From assembly GCF_004348595.1 (NCBI RefSeq), contig NZ_SMKD01000010.1, positions 1 through 64,000 on the forward strand: a stretch of 64,000 bases of DNA. Reading direction: 5' to 3'. This document shows, one piece after another, positions 36,009 through 44,902 of this stretch. Numbering within the stretch: the first letter of the stretch is position 1; each line of letters begins with the position of its first letter. A program made the translations under genes and the position numbers. The stretch is from Micromonospora sp. KC723. GTDB taxonomy: Bacteria > Actinomycetota > Actinomycetes > Mycobacteriales > Micromonosporaceae. Below the pieces are notes generated by a model. That model saw nothing but the letters and a program-made list of their open reading frames with translations, had not been told where the DNA came from and ran no database searches.

Positions 36009-36766
36009 GCCGGGTGGCCCCCGAGATGCTGCCGGGCCGCCGGCCGCTGCCGCCCGGCATGGCCGCCGACCTGGCGCCACACGCGACGACCATCGTGGCC
36101 ATCTCGGCCGCCGGCGGTGTGGTGATGGCCGGCGACCGGCGGGCCACCATGGGCAACCTGATCGCCCAGCGGGACATCGAGAAGGTGCACCCGGCCGACG
36201 CGTACTCGTTGGTCGGCATCGCGGGCACCGCCGGCATCGGCATCGAGCTGATGCGACTGTTCCAGGTGGAGCTGGAGCACTACGAGAAGATCGAGGGCGC
36301 GATGCTCTCGCTCGACGGCAAGGCCAACCGGCTCGCCTCGATGATCCGCGGCAACCTGGGCGCGGCCATGCAGGGGCTCGCGGTCGTTCCGCTCTTCGCG
36401 GGCTTCGACCTGGCCGCGAAGGACCCGGCGACGGCAGGGCGGATCTTCAGCTTCGACGTCACCGGCGGCCCCTACGAGGAGACCGGCTACGACGCGATCG
36501 GCTCGGGCTCGCTCTTCGCCAAGTCCGCCCTGAAGAAGCGCTTCCGCGCCGGGCTCTCCCTCGACGACGCCGTCCGGCTCGCCGTCGAGGCGCTCTACGA
36601 CGCCGCGGACGACGACACCGCCACCGGCGGCCCGGACCTGACCCGCCGGATCTACCCGGTGGTGATGACGGCGACGGCCGAGGGCACCCACCGGCTCACC
36701 GCCGCCGAGACGACGGCGGTCGCCGAGGCGGTCGTGGCCGCGCGGATGGAGAACCCGGGCGGCTGA
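35927..36766 (+). CDS. prcB: Proteasome subunit beta
   Basis: The 279-residue precursor has a 53-residue propeptide removed to expose Thr54 ([22 protein letters not shown]), the N-terminal nucleophile. The conserved Asp and Lys of the active site lie in AGDRRATMG and IEKVHPAD, and [12 protein letters not shown] is the usual late motif. PrcB forms the inner rings of the 20S core particle and cuts unfolded pupylated proteins. The GTG has GAGAGGAACCAC upstream and begins 82 bp inside the endonuclease-like gene. Downstream, prcA follows after 62 bp. Confidence 0.97.
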   Translation: MAAGFDPSGRLPDVFTNAGTSSFTTFLSRVAPEMLPGRRPLPPGMAADLAPHATTIVAISAAGGVVMAGDRRATMGNLIAQRDIEKVHPADAYSLVGIAGTAGIGIELMRLFQVELEHYEKIEGAMLSLDGKANRLASMIRGNLGAAMQGLAVVPLFAGFDLAAKDPATAGRIFSFDVTGGPYEETGYDAIGSGSLFAKSALKKRFRAGLSLDDAVRLAVEALYDAADDDTATGGPDLTRRIYPVVMTATAEGTHRLTAAETTAVAEAVVAARMENPGG

Positions 36767-36828
36767 GGCCCCGCTCCCACCCCACAGTCAGCAGTCGTCA
36801 GCACAGCGCCCGAAGGAGAACCGCCGCC

Positions 36829-37662
36829 GTGGCCATGCAGTTCTACGCCTCGCCCGAGCAGATCATGCGCGACCGCTCCGAGCTGGCCCGCAAGGGCGTC
36901 GCTCGGGGCCGCAGCGCGGTGGTCCTGAGCTATGAGGGCGGGGTGCTCTTCGTCGCGGAGAACCTCTCCAGCGCCCTGCACAAGGTCAGCGAGATCTACG
37001 ACCGGATCGGCTTCGCCGCGGTCGGCCGTTACAACGAGTTCGAGAACCTGCGCCGGGCCGGGGTGCGGATGGCCGACCTGAACGGCCTCAGCTACGACCG
37101 GCGTGACGTCACCGGACGGGGCCTGGCGAACGCGTTCGCGCAGACCCTGGGTGCCATCTTCACCGAGCAGTCCAAGCCGTTCGAGGTGGAGATCTGCGTC
37201 GCGCAGGTCGGCGGCACCGCCGAGGACGACGAGCTGTACCGGATCACCTACGACGGTTCGGTCAACGACGAGCCGGGCCGGATGGCCATGGGCGGTCAGG
37301 CCGAGGCGATCACCGGGGTGCTCAAGGCGCAGCACCGGCCGGACATGTCGCTGAGCGAGGCGGTGCGGGTGGCCGTGCAGGCGCTCGGCAGCGTCGGCGG
37401 TGAGGGCGGAACGTCCCGGACGATCGCCGCCAACCAGTTGGAGGTGGCGGTCCTGGACCGGCGCCGGATGGGGCGTACCTTCCGGCGGGTCACCGGGGCG
37501 GCGCTGACCGCGCTGCTCGACGGGGACGCGGCGGGCGACGCCGCGCCGGCCGGTGGCCGGGCGAAGACGCCGACGGTGCCGACGGAGGAGGCGAACAAGC
37601 CGACCACCTCGGCCGGCTCGGCGGACCTGGAGGGCCACCCGGAGCAGACGCCGGAGGCGTAG
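36829..37662 (+). CDS. prcA: Proteasome subunit alpha
   Basis: The 277-residue subunit starts with the gate segment [23 protein letters not shown] and lacks a catalytic Thr. The alpha-ring fold is evident from [17 protein letters not shown] through the [19 protein letters not shown] strand region. PrcA forms the outer rings, whose pockets bind the QYL tail of Mpa. A Thr/Glu/Ala-rich tail of about 40 residues extends beyond the fold. The GTG at 36829 lies 10 nt after AAGGAG; an ATG two codons later is possible. A strong terminator follows, closing the dop-pup-prcBA unit. Confidence 0.97.
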   Translation: MAMQFYASPEQIMRDRSELARKGVARGRSAVVLSYEGGVLFVAENLSSALHKVSEIYDRIGFAAVGRYNEFENLRRAGVRMADLNGLSYDRRDVTGRGLANAFAQTLGAIFTEQSKPFEVEICVAQVGGTAEDDELYRITYDGSVNDEPGRMAMGGQAEAITGVLKAQHRPDMSLSEAVRVAVQALGSVGGEGGTSRTIAANQLEVAVLDRRRMGRTFRRVTGAALTALLDGDAAGDAAPAGGRAKTPTVPTEEANKPTTSAGSADLEGHPEQTPEA

Positions 37663-37673
37663 CGGTTCGCGGT

Positions 37674-37708
37674 GTCGAGGGGGCCGGGTCTCTCCCGGCC
37701 CCCTCGAC
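37674..37708 (+). terminator. Terminator after prcA
   Basis: GTCGAGGGGGCCGGG and CCCGGCCCCCTCGAC are perfect 15-bp arms with loop TCTCT, 12 bp after the prcA stop. Confidence 0.88.
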
Positions 37709-37844
37709 GTCTCTGGGCCGGACGAGCGAGCAGGTTCGGACGAGCGAGATCGTCGCAGTGACCCGCGTGCTCGTGCTCGCGATGCTGCGCGCGGTCGGTG
37801 CCAGGCAGCAGGGCTCGGGACGGCAGCCAGGCCCGGATACGGCG

Positions 37845-37873
37845 ACGGCCGCCCGGCACTGCCGGACGGCCGT
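37845..37873 (-). terminator. Terminator of the glycan operon
   Basis: ACGGCCG and CGGCCGT flank an inner CCGG/CCGG pairing. It lies 16 bp beyond the stop of the last minus-strand glycosyltransferase. Confidence 0.6.
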
Positions 37874-37888
37874 GTGACCGCGGTGGTG

Positions 37889-38917
37889 TCAGCGCTTGCG
37901 CAGCAGCGGCTTCGCCAGGGCCCAGTAACCGGCGGCGATGGCGTTGAAGACGCCCATGCCGGGGGGCGAGTCGACGTTGGACGGGGCGACCCGCGCGGTC
38001 ATCAGCTCGGCGACGACCCCGTCGGGCACGGTCCGCTCGTCCTGCAACTGCCGGCGGCGGGACTTCAGCCAGGCCCGGTTGGTCCAGAGCCAACCCCAGC
38101 CGCGGAACTTCTGCTTCACCCAGCCGCCGGCGAGCGCGGCGGCGAGCATGGCCGCCTCGGTGAGCAACAGGACGGGCGCGAGCACCAGCAGGGTACGCGT
38201 CTCGTACGCGGTGAGCAGCGTGACCAGCCGGTTGCGCTCGACCAGGTAGAGCTTGAGGGCGTTGCGGGAGAACTCGTAGTGGTGCTTCACCACCGCGTCC
38301 GGGACGTACTCCAGCCGCAGGCCGCGCTGCCAGAGGCGCAGGCTGAGCTCGGTGTCCTCGTGGTAGGCGAAGTACTCGGCGGCGAAGCCGTCCAGCTCGC
38401 GCCACAGCGCCCGGTTGATGACGAAGCAGCAGCCGCTGAGCGAGGGCACCGTGGTGCGTACGGCGTGGGCGCTGGCCGGCTCCCCGTTGCCGCCGGCCCA
38501 GGACAGGCCGGTGAAGTGCAGCGGGTTGCCGGAGGTGTTGATCAGCTCCGGGTTGTCGGCGAGGCGGATGGAGGCCATGGCCGCGCCGACCTCCGGTTCG
38601 CCGGCCACCGCGACCACCCTGGCCAGCGCGTCGGGGGCGACGATCGCGTCGGAGTTGACGAAGGCGAGCCAGTCGCCGGTCGCCTCGGCGGCCCCTACCC
38701 GGCAGCCGCCCGAGTAGCCGGTGTTCTCCTCGGGGCGGATCACCCGGACGCCGGGGAAACCCTTGACGATGTCGATGCCGTCGCCGGTGCAGCCGTTGTC
38801 GACGACGATCAGCTCGATGTCGACGTCGGTGCTGTCCAGCACGGCGCGGGCGGCGTCGACCAGGTACGGTTCGGCGCCGTAGGCCAGCATCACCGCGGAC
38901 ACCTGCGGGCGGGTCAT
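37889..38917 (-). CDS. Glycosyltransferase family 2, rhamnosyltransferase-like
   Basis: The 342-residue protein has a GT2 domain: VSAVMLAYGAEPYLVDAAR, IELIVVDNGCTGDG, NTGYSGGCRVGA, the metal-binding pair in FVNSDAIVAPDAL, and AYHEDTELSLRLWQRG near residue 215. One or two hydrophobic segments near 250-285 suggest membrane association. These features resemble WbbL-type rhamnosyl or galactosyl transferases. The dTDP-rhamnose genes in the same operon make rhamnose the likely donor; this is inference. The ATG overlaps the flippase stop by 4 bp. It is the last gene of the minus-strand operon. Confidence 0.9.
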   Translation of the reverse strand: MTRPQVSAVMLAYGAEPYLVDAARAVLDSTDVDIELIVVDNGCTGDGIDIVKGFPGVRVIRPEENTGYSGGCRVGAAEATGDWLAFVNSDAIVAPDALARVVAVAGEPEVGAAMASIRLADNPELINTSGNPLHFTGLSWAGGNGEPASAHAVRTTVPSLSGCCFVINRALWRELDGFAAEYFAYHEDTELSLRLWQRGLRLEYVPDAVVKHHYEFSRNALKLYLVERNRLVTLLTAYETRTLLVLAPVLLLTEAAMLAAALAGGWVKQKFRGWGWLWTNRAWLKSRRRQLQDERTVPDGVVAELMTARVAPSNVDSPPGMGVFNAIAAGYWALAKPLLRKR

Positions 38918-40218
38918 CGGATGCCTCCGGATACTCCAGTGGCCACGGCGTCGAGGGGCCGGGTCGGGGCGGGAAGGGGACGGGGCCGGGCGCGCAGCAG
39001 CACCGCCATGGTGGCGGCGGTCACCACGGAACCGACGGTGTAGGCGAGTTCGACGCGCAGCGCCACGGCCACCGGGGCGAGGGTCACCGCGACCAGCGCG
39101 GCCACGCCGACCAGCCAGGCGACGGCCTGGGCGCGGTGCCGGTCGAGGGCGAGCAGCGCCTGGCCGAGCACCATCGCCCACAGGTAGGCGAGGGTGGCCG
39201 CGGCCAACCAGGCGAAGTCGCCGTGGCCGAGCACGCCGGCGGCGTCGAAGAGCACGCCGACCAGCCACGGGCCGAGCGCGATCGCGCCGACCGCGCCGAG
39301 CACGCCGAGCGCGGTGACGATGCCCAGCGCCCGGCGCAGCAGGCTGTGGAAGGCGGTGAGGTCGCCGGTGCTCGCGGCGGTGGCCAGGCCGGGCAGCAGG
39401 GAGGCCTGCAGGGAGGCGAAGACGAACAGCGGGATGCGGACCAGCACCAGGGCGGAGAGCAGGGCGCCGGCGGTGGTGACGTCGTCCGGGTCGAGCAGCC
39501 GTACGTTGATCACGCCGACGTTGACCACGACCTGGGAGAGCAGGCTGGAGGCGGTGAGTAGACCGAGGCCGCGCAGCAGCGCGCGCCAGGCGACGGGTGG
39601 GCCGCTTCCGACGGCGCGCAGCACCGGCGGGAGGGTGAGCAGGACGCCCGCCAGCGGGGCGATCACCAGCACCAGGCCGTACCAGAGCGGGGAGGTGACG
39701 CCGGTGAGGCCCAGCACGGCGACCATGCCGATGCGCAGTCCGCCGTCCACCCCGAGCTGGCCGCCGTACCAGGGGAAGAGTTGCAGGCCGGAGAGGACAC
39801 CGCGGGTGGTGTAGGCGACCGCCATGGCGGCGAGCGACCCGACGAGCACCCACACCATCGCGCCGTCGCCCTCGAAGAGCCGGTCGGTCAGTGGGCCGTG
39901 GGCGGCGAGGACGACCACCACCATGAGCGCGAGCACACCGGTGGCGAGGGCGGCGCCGCGGGCCAGCACCGGCCCCGGCGGCAGCCCCTGGGTACGGCGG
40001 GCGGCGACGACCCGGGCGACCTCCTGCTCGACCGGCATGAACACGCCGATGCCGAGGGTGAAGACGATCGACCAGAGCACCGACAGCGACGAGTAGTCGG
40101 CCTCGGTGAGACTGTGCCCGGCCACCGCGAGGTGGACGTAGGAGGCCAGACCGAGCAGCGCCAGCCCGGCACCCACCGCGAGGGTGCCGGGCGGGACGAG
40201 GCCGAGCAGGCGCCGCAT
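38914..40218 (-). CDS. Polysaccharide flippase-like membrane protein
   Basis: The 434-residue protein has about 12 to 14 membrane segments and the loose pattern of the Wzx/MVF flippase superfamily (for example an early VEQEVARVVAARR loop and repeated Ala/Val/Leu-rich helices). Such proteins move lipid-linked glycans across the membrane. It follows the GT2 gene at 40922 with a one-base overlap (TGATG) and precedes the last glycosyltransferase. Subfamily assignment is uncertain. Confidence 0.82.
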   Translation of the reverse strand: MRRLLGLVPPGTLAVGAGLALLGLASYVHLAVAGHSLTEADYSSLSVLWSIVFTLGIGVFMPVEQEVARVVAARRTQGLPPGPVLARGAALATGVLALMVVVVLAAHGPLTDRLFEGDGAMVWVLVGSLAAMAVAYTTRGVLSGLQLFPWYGGQLGVDGGLRIGMVAVLGLTGVTSPLWYGLVLVIAPLAGVLLTLPPVLRAVGSGPPVAWRALLRGLGLLTASSLLSQVVVNVGVINVRLLDPDDVTTAGALLSALVLVRIPLFVFASLQASLLPGLATAASTGDLTAFHSLLRRALGIVTALGVLGAVGAIALGPWLVGVLFDAAGVLGHGDFAWLAAATLAYLWAMVLGQALLALDRHRAQAVAWLVGVAALVAVTLAPVAVALRVELAYTVGSVVTAATMAVLLRARPRPLPAPTRPLDAVATGVSGGIR

Positions 40219-40922
40219 CACCGGCGGATGAGCGCGAGCGTCAGTACGGCGAAGGCGCGGCCCAGGTAGATCATGGCCTTGGCGGGGGAGTGGCTGGGCG
40301 TGCCGGCCATCCGCTTGCGCATGGCCACCGGCACCTGGCGGATCTTGTAGCCGCGCCGGGCGGTGTGCACCAGGGTCTCGACGGTGTCGCCGAGGTACTC
40401 GGCCGGGTACCAGCCGGCGAACATCTCGATGACCCGGCGGTTGGCGGCCCGGAACCCGGAGGTGGTGTCGGTGAGCTTGGTCTTCGCCACCTTGGAGAGC
40501 ACGGCGGAGAGCATGACCATGGCCCACCGGCGGGGGCCGCGGACGCTGTAGTCGCCCTCGCCGGCGAACCGGGCGCCGATCACCAGATCGATGTTGTCGT
40601 CGAGCAGGTCGACCAGCTTCGGCACGTACCGCGGGTCGTGCTGGCCGTCGGCGTCGATCTGGATGGCGACGTCGTAGCCGTTGTCCCGGGCGTACCGGTA
40701 GCCGAGCCGCATGGCCCCGCCGACGCCGAGGTTGTACGGCAGTTTCGCCACCCGGGCGCCGGCGGCGGCGGCCACGGCGGCGGTGCGGTCGGTGGAGCCG
40801 TCGTCGACGACGAGCACGTCGACACCGGGCAGTTCGCCGCGTACCTCGCCGACCACGTCGGCGATCGACCCGGCCTCGTTGAGAGCGGGGATGATGATCA
40901 GTACGCGCTTGCCGTTAACCAT
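40218..40922 (-). CDS. GT2 dolichol-phosphate mannosyltransferase-like
   Basis: The 234-residue cytoplasmic enzyme begins MVNGKRVLIIIPALNEAGSI and has VLVVDDGSTDRT, AIQIDADGQHDPRYVP (metal and donor binding) and the late acceptor region KLTDTTSGFRAANRRVIEM. This is the DPM1-like branch, which loads a sugar onto polyprenyl phosphate for use by GT-C or flippase systems. It partners with a DUF2304 protein encoded just upstream, a pairing common in actinobacteria. Start and DUF2304 stop overlap by 8 bp. Confidence 0.92.
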   Translation of the reverse strand: MVNGKRVLIIIPALNEAGSIADVVGEVRGELPGVDVLVVDDGSTDRTAAVAAAAGARVAKLPYNLGVGGAMRLGYRYARDNGYDVAIQIDADGQHDPRYVPKLVDLLDDNIDLVIGARFAGEGDYSVRGPRRWAMVMLSAVLSKVAKTKLTDTTSGFRAANRRVIEMFAGWYPAEYLGDTVETLVHTARRGYKIRQVPVAMRKRMAGTPSHSPAKAMIYLGRAFAVLTLALIRR

Positions 40923-41301
40923 CGTGCGACACCAGTTCGTCTCGGGCGGGTTGGGTCCGGGCCGCCCGCTGCGCCTCCACCTCGGCGCGGAGCAGGGCGA
41001 AGTCTTCGGCCAGGGTGCGGGTCTCCTCCTCCAGGGCGCTGACCTCCCAGCTCAGGTGCACACACACCAGCAGCAGGAAGACGATGCCGAGGAAGAGTAC
41101 GAGGCTGACGCCGGAGACGACGCCGAAGAAACCGGCCACGTTGTCCAGCAGGCGGGGGAACAGCGATAGCGGGATGACGATCAGCAGGACGGCGAGCCAG
41201 AGCATGCCGTACTTCTCGCGGAGCTGCCGGCGGCGCAGCAGCTCGACGATGGTGACCAGCAGGATCAGACCGGTCAAACCGGTGACCAGGGTGAGCTTCA
41301 T
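40915..41301 (-). CDS. DUF2304 family membrane protein
   Basis: The 128-residue protein has three hydrophobic segments (TLVTGLTGLILLVTIVELL, LWLAVLLIVIPLSLF and VVSGVSLVLFLGIVFLLLV) and a helical, charged C-terminus that may form a coiled coil. DUF2304 proteins accompany DPM1-like glycosyltransferases and may anchor them. ATG 41301 overlaps the rfbD stop (ATGA); the frame is open 4 codons further, but this start fits the coupling. Confidence 0.88.
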   Translation of the reverse strand: MKLTLVTGLTGLILLVTIVELLRRRQLREKYGMLWLAVLLIVIPLSLFPRLLDNVAGFFGVVSGVSLVLFLGIVFLLLVCVHLSWEVSALEEETRTLAEDFALLRAEVEAQRAARTQPARDELVSHDG

Positions 41302-42185
41302 GCGGCCTTCCACGGGGCGGGTGGATTGGGGGATGCGAAGGCGTCGGACAGTGTGTCGTGCCAGTCCGGCAGCGGCGGTAGACCTGCCGCCGCCCAGCGG
41401 TCGTGCCCTAGCACACTGTACGCCGGTCGGGCGGCCGGACGCGGGAACCGGTCGCTGGTCGTGGGGTGGATCCGCTCCGGGTTCAGCCCGGCGAGGGCGA
41501 ACGCGGCGCGAGCCAGTCCGTACCAGGTGGTACGGCCGGAGCAGGTGCCGTGGTAGACCCCGGCGGGGGCACGGCCGGCGAGCGCGGCGTCGGCGAGCGC
41601 GACCAGCCGGGCGGCCAGCGCGTACGACCAGGTGGGCTGGCCCTGCTGGTCGTCGACCACGTCGAGGCGCTCCCGCTGGCCGGCCAGGCGCAGCATGGTG
41701 GCCACGAAGTTCGGGCCGTGCGCGCCGTAGAGCCAGGCGGTACGCACCAGGTAACCGGTTTCGGGGAGAAATCGGACCACGGCCCGCTCCCCGGCCAGCT
41801 TGCTGCGCCCGTACGCGTTGATCGGGTCGGTGGGGGCGTCCTCGGCGTACGGGGTGTCCGCGTCGCCGGCGAAGACGTAGTCGGTGGAGACGTGGAGCAG
41901 CCGGGCCCCGCTGTCGGCGCAGGCCCGGGCGAGGTGCGCCACGGCGTCGCCGTTCACGGCGGTGGCGGCGGCCTCGGCGCGCTCCGCGCCGTCGACGTCG
42001 GTCCAGGCGGCGGTGTTGAACACCACGTCGTGGCCGGTGACGGCGGCGCGGACGGCCGCCGGGTCGGTGATGTCCAGCTCGGCGCGGGTGGCGGCGGTCA
42101 CCGTCAGGTCGGGTCGGGTGGACAGTACGGCCAGCAGGTCCTGCCCGAGCATGCCCCCGGCGCCGGTGACGAGGGCGCGTGTCAT
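41298..42185 (-). CDS. rfbD: dTDP-4-dehydrorhamnose reductase
   Basis: The 295-residue SDR-type enzyme performs the last step of dTDP-L-rhamnose synthesis, using NADPH. The cofactor motif is VTGAGGMLGQDL at the N-terminus, the Thr/Tyr/Lys site is HVSTDYVFAGDADTPYAE followed by YGRSKLAGE near residue 127, and VRTAWLYGAHGPNFV follows. The ATG overlaps the rfbB stop by 4 bp (ATGA), and the next gene overlaps its own stop in the same way. It also goes by rmlD. Confidence 0.95.
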   Translation of the reverse strand: MTRALVTGAGGMLGQDLLAVLSTRPDLTVTAATRAELDITDPAAVRAAVTGHDVVFNTAAWTDVDGAERAEAAATAVNGDAVAHLARACADSGARLLHVSTDYVFAGDADTPYAEDAPTDPINAYGRSKLAGERAVVRFLPETGYLVRTAWLYGAHGPNFVATMLRLAGQRERLDVVDDQQGQPTWSYALAARLVALADAALAGRAPAGVYHGTCSGRTTWYGLARAAFALAGLNPERIHPTTSDRFPRPAARPAYSVLGHDRWAAAGLPPLPDWHDTLSDAFASPNPPAPWKAA

Positions 42186-43183
42186 CCGGCCTTGGCCGCC
42201 TTCAGCGGCTCCCACCAGGCCCGGTTGTCGCGGTACCACCGCACCGTCTCGGCCAGCCCCCGGTCCAGGTCGATGCTGGGGGTGTACCCCAACTCGGCGC
42301 TGATCTTGCTGATGTCCAGCGAGTAGCGGCGGTCGTGGCCCTTGCGGTCGGCCACCGGCACCACCCGGTCCCAGCCGGCGCCGCAGGCCTCCAGCAGCCG
42401 GCCGGTGAGCTCCTTGTTGGTCAGCTCGGTGCCGCCGCCGATGTTGTAGACCTCGCCGGCACGGCCCTTCTGCTGCACCAGGGCGATGCCACGGCAGTGG
42501 TCGTGCACGTGCAGCCAGTCGCGGACGTTGCCGCCGTCGCCGTAGAGCGGGACGGTGCCGCCGTCGAGCAGGTTGGTCACGAACAGCGGGATGACCTTCT
42601 CCGGGAACTGGTACGGCCCGTAGTTGTTGGAGCAGCGGGTGACCACCACGTCCATGCCGTGGGTGCGGTGGTACGCCAGGGCGAGCAGGTCCGAGCCGGC
42701 CTTGGAGGCCGAGTACGGGGAGTTCGGCGACAGCGGCCAGGTCTCCGTCCACGACCCCTCGTCGATCGAGCCGTACACCTCGTCGGTGGAGACGTGGACG
42801 AACCGGCCGGTGCCGTGCCGCAGGGCGGCGTCGAGCAGGGTCTGGGTGCCCAGCACGTTGGTGGTGACGAACGGGGCGGCACCGGCGATCGAGCGGTCGA
42901 CGTGCGACTCGGCGGCGAAGTGCACGATCACGTCGTGACCGGCGACGACCTCGTCGACGGTGGCCGGGTCGCAGATGTCGCCCCGCACGAAGCGCAGCCG
43001 CGCGTCGTCGCGTACCGGGGCGAGGTTGGCGAGATTGCCGGAGTAGGTGAGTTTGTCCAGCACCGTCACCGCGGTGGGTGCGACAGCGGGCACGCCGGTG
43101 ACGTCGCCGCCGGGCACGCCCAGCAGCATCCGTACGTACTCCGACCCGATGAATCCGGCTCCGCCGGTGACGAGAATCCTCAC
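42182..43183 (-). CDS. rfbB: dTDP-glucose 4,6-dehydratase
   Basis: The 333-residue extended SDR has the NAD motif VTGGAGFIGSEYVRML, the catalytic region VHVSTDEVYGSIDEGSW, YSASKAGSDLLALAYHRT near residue 160 and TRCSNNYGPYQFPEK. It converts dTDP-glucose to the 4-keto-6-deoxy sugar, the committed step of dTDP-rhamnose synthesis. It is first in a six-gene, tightly overlapping minus-strand operon (rfbB, rfbD, DUF2304, GT2, flippase, GT2). The GTG start follows TACACT by 9 nt. It is divergent from rfbA with 87 bp between. Also called rmlB. Confidence 0.97.
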   Translation of the reverse strand: MRILVTGGAGFIGSEYVRMLLGVPGGDVTGVPAVAPTAVTVLDKLTYSGNLANLAPVRDDARLRFVRGDICDPATVDEVVAGHDVIVHFAAESHVDRSIAGAAPFVTTNVLGTQTLLDAALRHGTGRFVHVSTDEVYGSIDEGSWTETWPLSPNSPYSASKAGSDLLALAYHRTHGMDVVVTRCSNNYGPYQFPEKVIPLFVTNLLDGGTVPLYGDGGNVRDWLHVHDHCRGIALVQQKGRAGEVYNIGGGTELTNKELTGRLLEACGAGWDRVVPVADRKGHDRRYSLDISKISAELGYTPSIDLDRGLAETVRWYRDNRAWWEPLKAAKAG

Positions 43184-43270
43184 GGGTCCGGAAGTGTACG
43201 CGAATCCGCGGCGACACCGGGGACGCCGACCCCGGTGTCCGGTTCACGCCGGCGCAGGTAGTCTCCCCGG
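43184..43270. promoter_or_regulatory. Divergent rfbB/rfbA promoter region
   Basis: The 87 bp holds TACACT on the minus strand (9 nt before rfbB) and TAGTCT at 43259-43264 on the plus strand (6 nt before the rfbA GTG). Both halves of the rhamnose pathway can be co-regulated from here. Confidence 0.55.
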
Positions 43271-44155
43271 GTGCGTGGAATCCTTCTCGCTGGTGGCACC
43301 GGTTCGCGGCTCTGGCCGATCACCCGGGCGGTCTCCAAGCAGCTGATGCCGATCTTCGACAAGCCGATGGTCTACTACCCGCTGTCGACGCTGGTGATGT
43401 CCGGGGTGCGCGAGATCCTGGTCATCACCACTCCGGAGGACCAGGCCCAGTTCCAGCGGCTGCTCGGCGACGGCGGCCAGTGGGGTCTGCGGCTGGAGTA
43501 CGTGACCCAGGCCCGCCCGGAGGGCATCGCGCAGGCCTTCGTGCTGGGCGCCGACTTCATCGGCGACGAGTCGGTGGCGCTGATCCTCGGTGACAACATC
43601 TTCCACGGCGCCGGCCTGGGCCGGCAGCTCGCCGCCGACGGCGACCCGGAGGGCGGCCGGGTCTTCGCGTACCCGGTGGCGAACCCGGAGGCGTACGGCG
43701 TGGTCGACTTCGACGCCGACGGCAGGGTGCTGTCGATCGAGGAGAAGCCGGCGCGGCCGAAGTCCCGCTACGCGGTGCCGGGGCTCTACTTCTACGACAA
43801 CCGGGTGGTCGAGATCGCCCGGGGCCTGAAGCCCAGCTCCCGGGGCGAGCTGGAGATCACCGCCGTCAACGAGGCGTACCGGGAGGCCGGTGAGCTGTCG
43901 GTGACCGTGCTGGACCGGGGCACCGCCTGGCTGGACACCGGCACCTTCGCCTCGATGATGCAGGCCGGCGAGTTCGTCCGGGTGATCGAGGAGCGGCAGG
44001 GTATGAAGATCGGCTGCGTCGAGGAGGTGGCCTGGCGGGCCGGCCTGATCGACGACGACCGGCTGCGTGCCCTGGCCGAGCCGCTGACCAAGAGCGGTTA
44101 CGGTGACTACCTGCTCGGCCTGCTGGCGGAGAAGAACGAGGTGGCGGGACGATGA
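43271..44155 (+). CDS. rfbA: Glucose-1-phosphate thymidylyltransferase
   Basis: The 294-residue enzyme makes dTDP-glucose from glucose-1-phosphate and dTTP. The nucleotide-binding start is [20 protein letters not shown], followed by [44 protein letters not shown] (metal Asp) and [15 protein letters not shown]. Length and motifs fit the RmlA short form. The GTG is 6 nt after TAGTCT with no ribosome site, so it is probably leaderless. rfbC follows after 55 bp. Confidence 0.97.
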   Translation: MRGILLAGGTGSRLWPITRAVSKQLMPIFDKPMVYYPLSTLVMSGVREILVITTPEDQAQFQRLLGDGGQWGLRLEYVTQARPEGIAQAFVLGADFIGDESVALILGDNIFHGAGLGRQLAADGDPEGGRVFAYPVANPEAYGVVDFDADGRVLSIEEKPARPKSRYAVPGLYFYDNRVVEIARGLKPSSRGELEITAVNEAYREAGELSVTVLDRGTAWLDTGTFASMMQAGEFVRVIEERQGMKIGCVEEVAWRAGLIDDDRLRALAEPLTKSGYGDYLLGLLAEKNEVAGR

Positions 44156-44210
44156 GCACGCGGGGCGGGTCGGCTCTGCGGGCCGCGCGGCCGCGAACGG
44201 AGGTGGCGAA

Positions 44211-44834
44211 GTGAAGATGCGCGAGTTGAGCATCGAGGGCGCCTGGGAGATCATCCCGCAGCAGCACGGCGACCCGCGCGGGCTGTTCATGGAGTGGTAC
44301 CGCTTCGACCGGCTCGCCGAGGCGGTCGGCCACCCGCTGCGCCTGGCGCAGGGCAACCTGTCGGTCTCGGCGCGGGGCGTGGTGCGCGGCTTCCACTTCG
44401 CCGACGTGCCGCCCGGCCAGGCCAAGTACGTCACCTGCGTCCGTGGTGCCGTGCTGGACGTGGTCGTGGACCTGCGGGTCGGCTCGCCGACGTTCGGCCG
44501 GTGGGAGGGCGTCCGGCTGGACGACGTCGACCGGCGTGCGGTGTACCTCAGCGAGGGGCTGGGGCACGGCTTCTGCGCGTTGACCGACGACGCGACCCTG
44601 AGCTATCTCTGCTCCACCACCTACAACCCCACCGGGGAGCACGCGGTGCATCCGCTCGACCCCGACCTGGCTGTCGAGTGGCCGGTCGAGGAGCCGAAAC
44701 TGTCGGCCCGGGACGCCGCCGCGCCGACCCTGGCGCAGGCCCGCGGGTCGGGGCTGCTGCCGGAGTACGACGCCTGCCGGTCGTTCACCGAGAGCCTGCG
44801 GGCGGACGGTTTGCCGTATCCGGACGGGATTTGA
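44211..44834 (+). CDS. rfbC: dTDP-4-dehydrorhamnose 3,5-epimerase
   Basis: The 207-residue cupin-fold enzyme epimerises C3 and C5 of the 4-keto sugar. HGDPRGLFMEWYRFDRL, the active-site region GVVRGFHFADVPPGQAKYV (catalytic His) and VYLSEGLGHGFCALTDDA are present. The GTG at 44211 lies 7 nt after GGAGG; the ATG two codons later is too far from it. It completes the rfbABCD set together with the divergent rfbB and rfbD. pafA starts 68 bp downstream with its own promoter-like box. Confidence 0.95.
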   Translation: MKMRELSIEGAWEIIPQQHGDPRGLFMEWYRFDRLAEAVGHPLRLAQGNLSVSARGVVRGFHFADVPPGQAKYVTCVRGAVLDVVVDLRVGSPTFGRWEGVRLDDVDRRAVYLSEGLGHGFCALTDDATLSYLCSTTYNPTGEHAVHPLDPDLAVEWPVEEPKLSARDAAAPTLAQARGSGLLPEYDACRSFTESLRADGLPYPDGI

Positions 44835-44890
44835 TCGACCGAGAGGCACCAGTCGCGGTGTGACAGTGACGAACGGGGCCTCCGGGCGGC

Positions 44891-44896
44891 TAATGT
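44891..44896 (+). promoter_or_regulatory. Candidate leaderless -10 (pafA)
   Basis: TAATGT lies 6 nt before the ATG at 44903; no Shine-Dalgarno is visible, so pafA is probably not carried only by rfbAC transcripts. Confidence 0.55.
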
Positions 44897-44902
44897 CACA
44901 TC

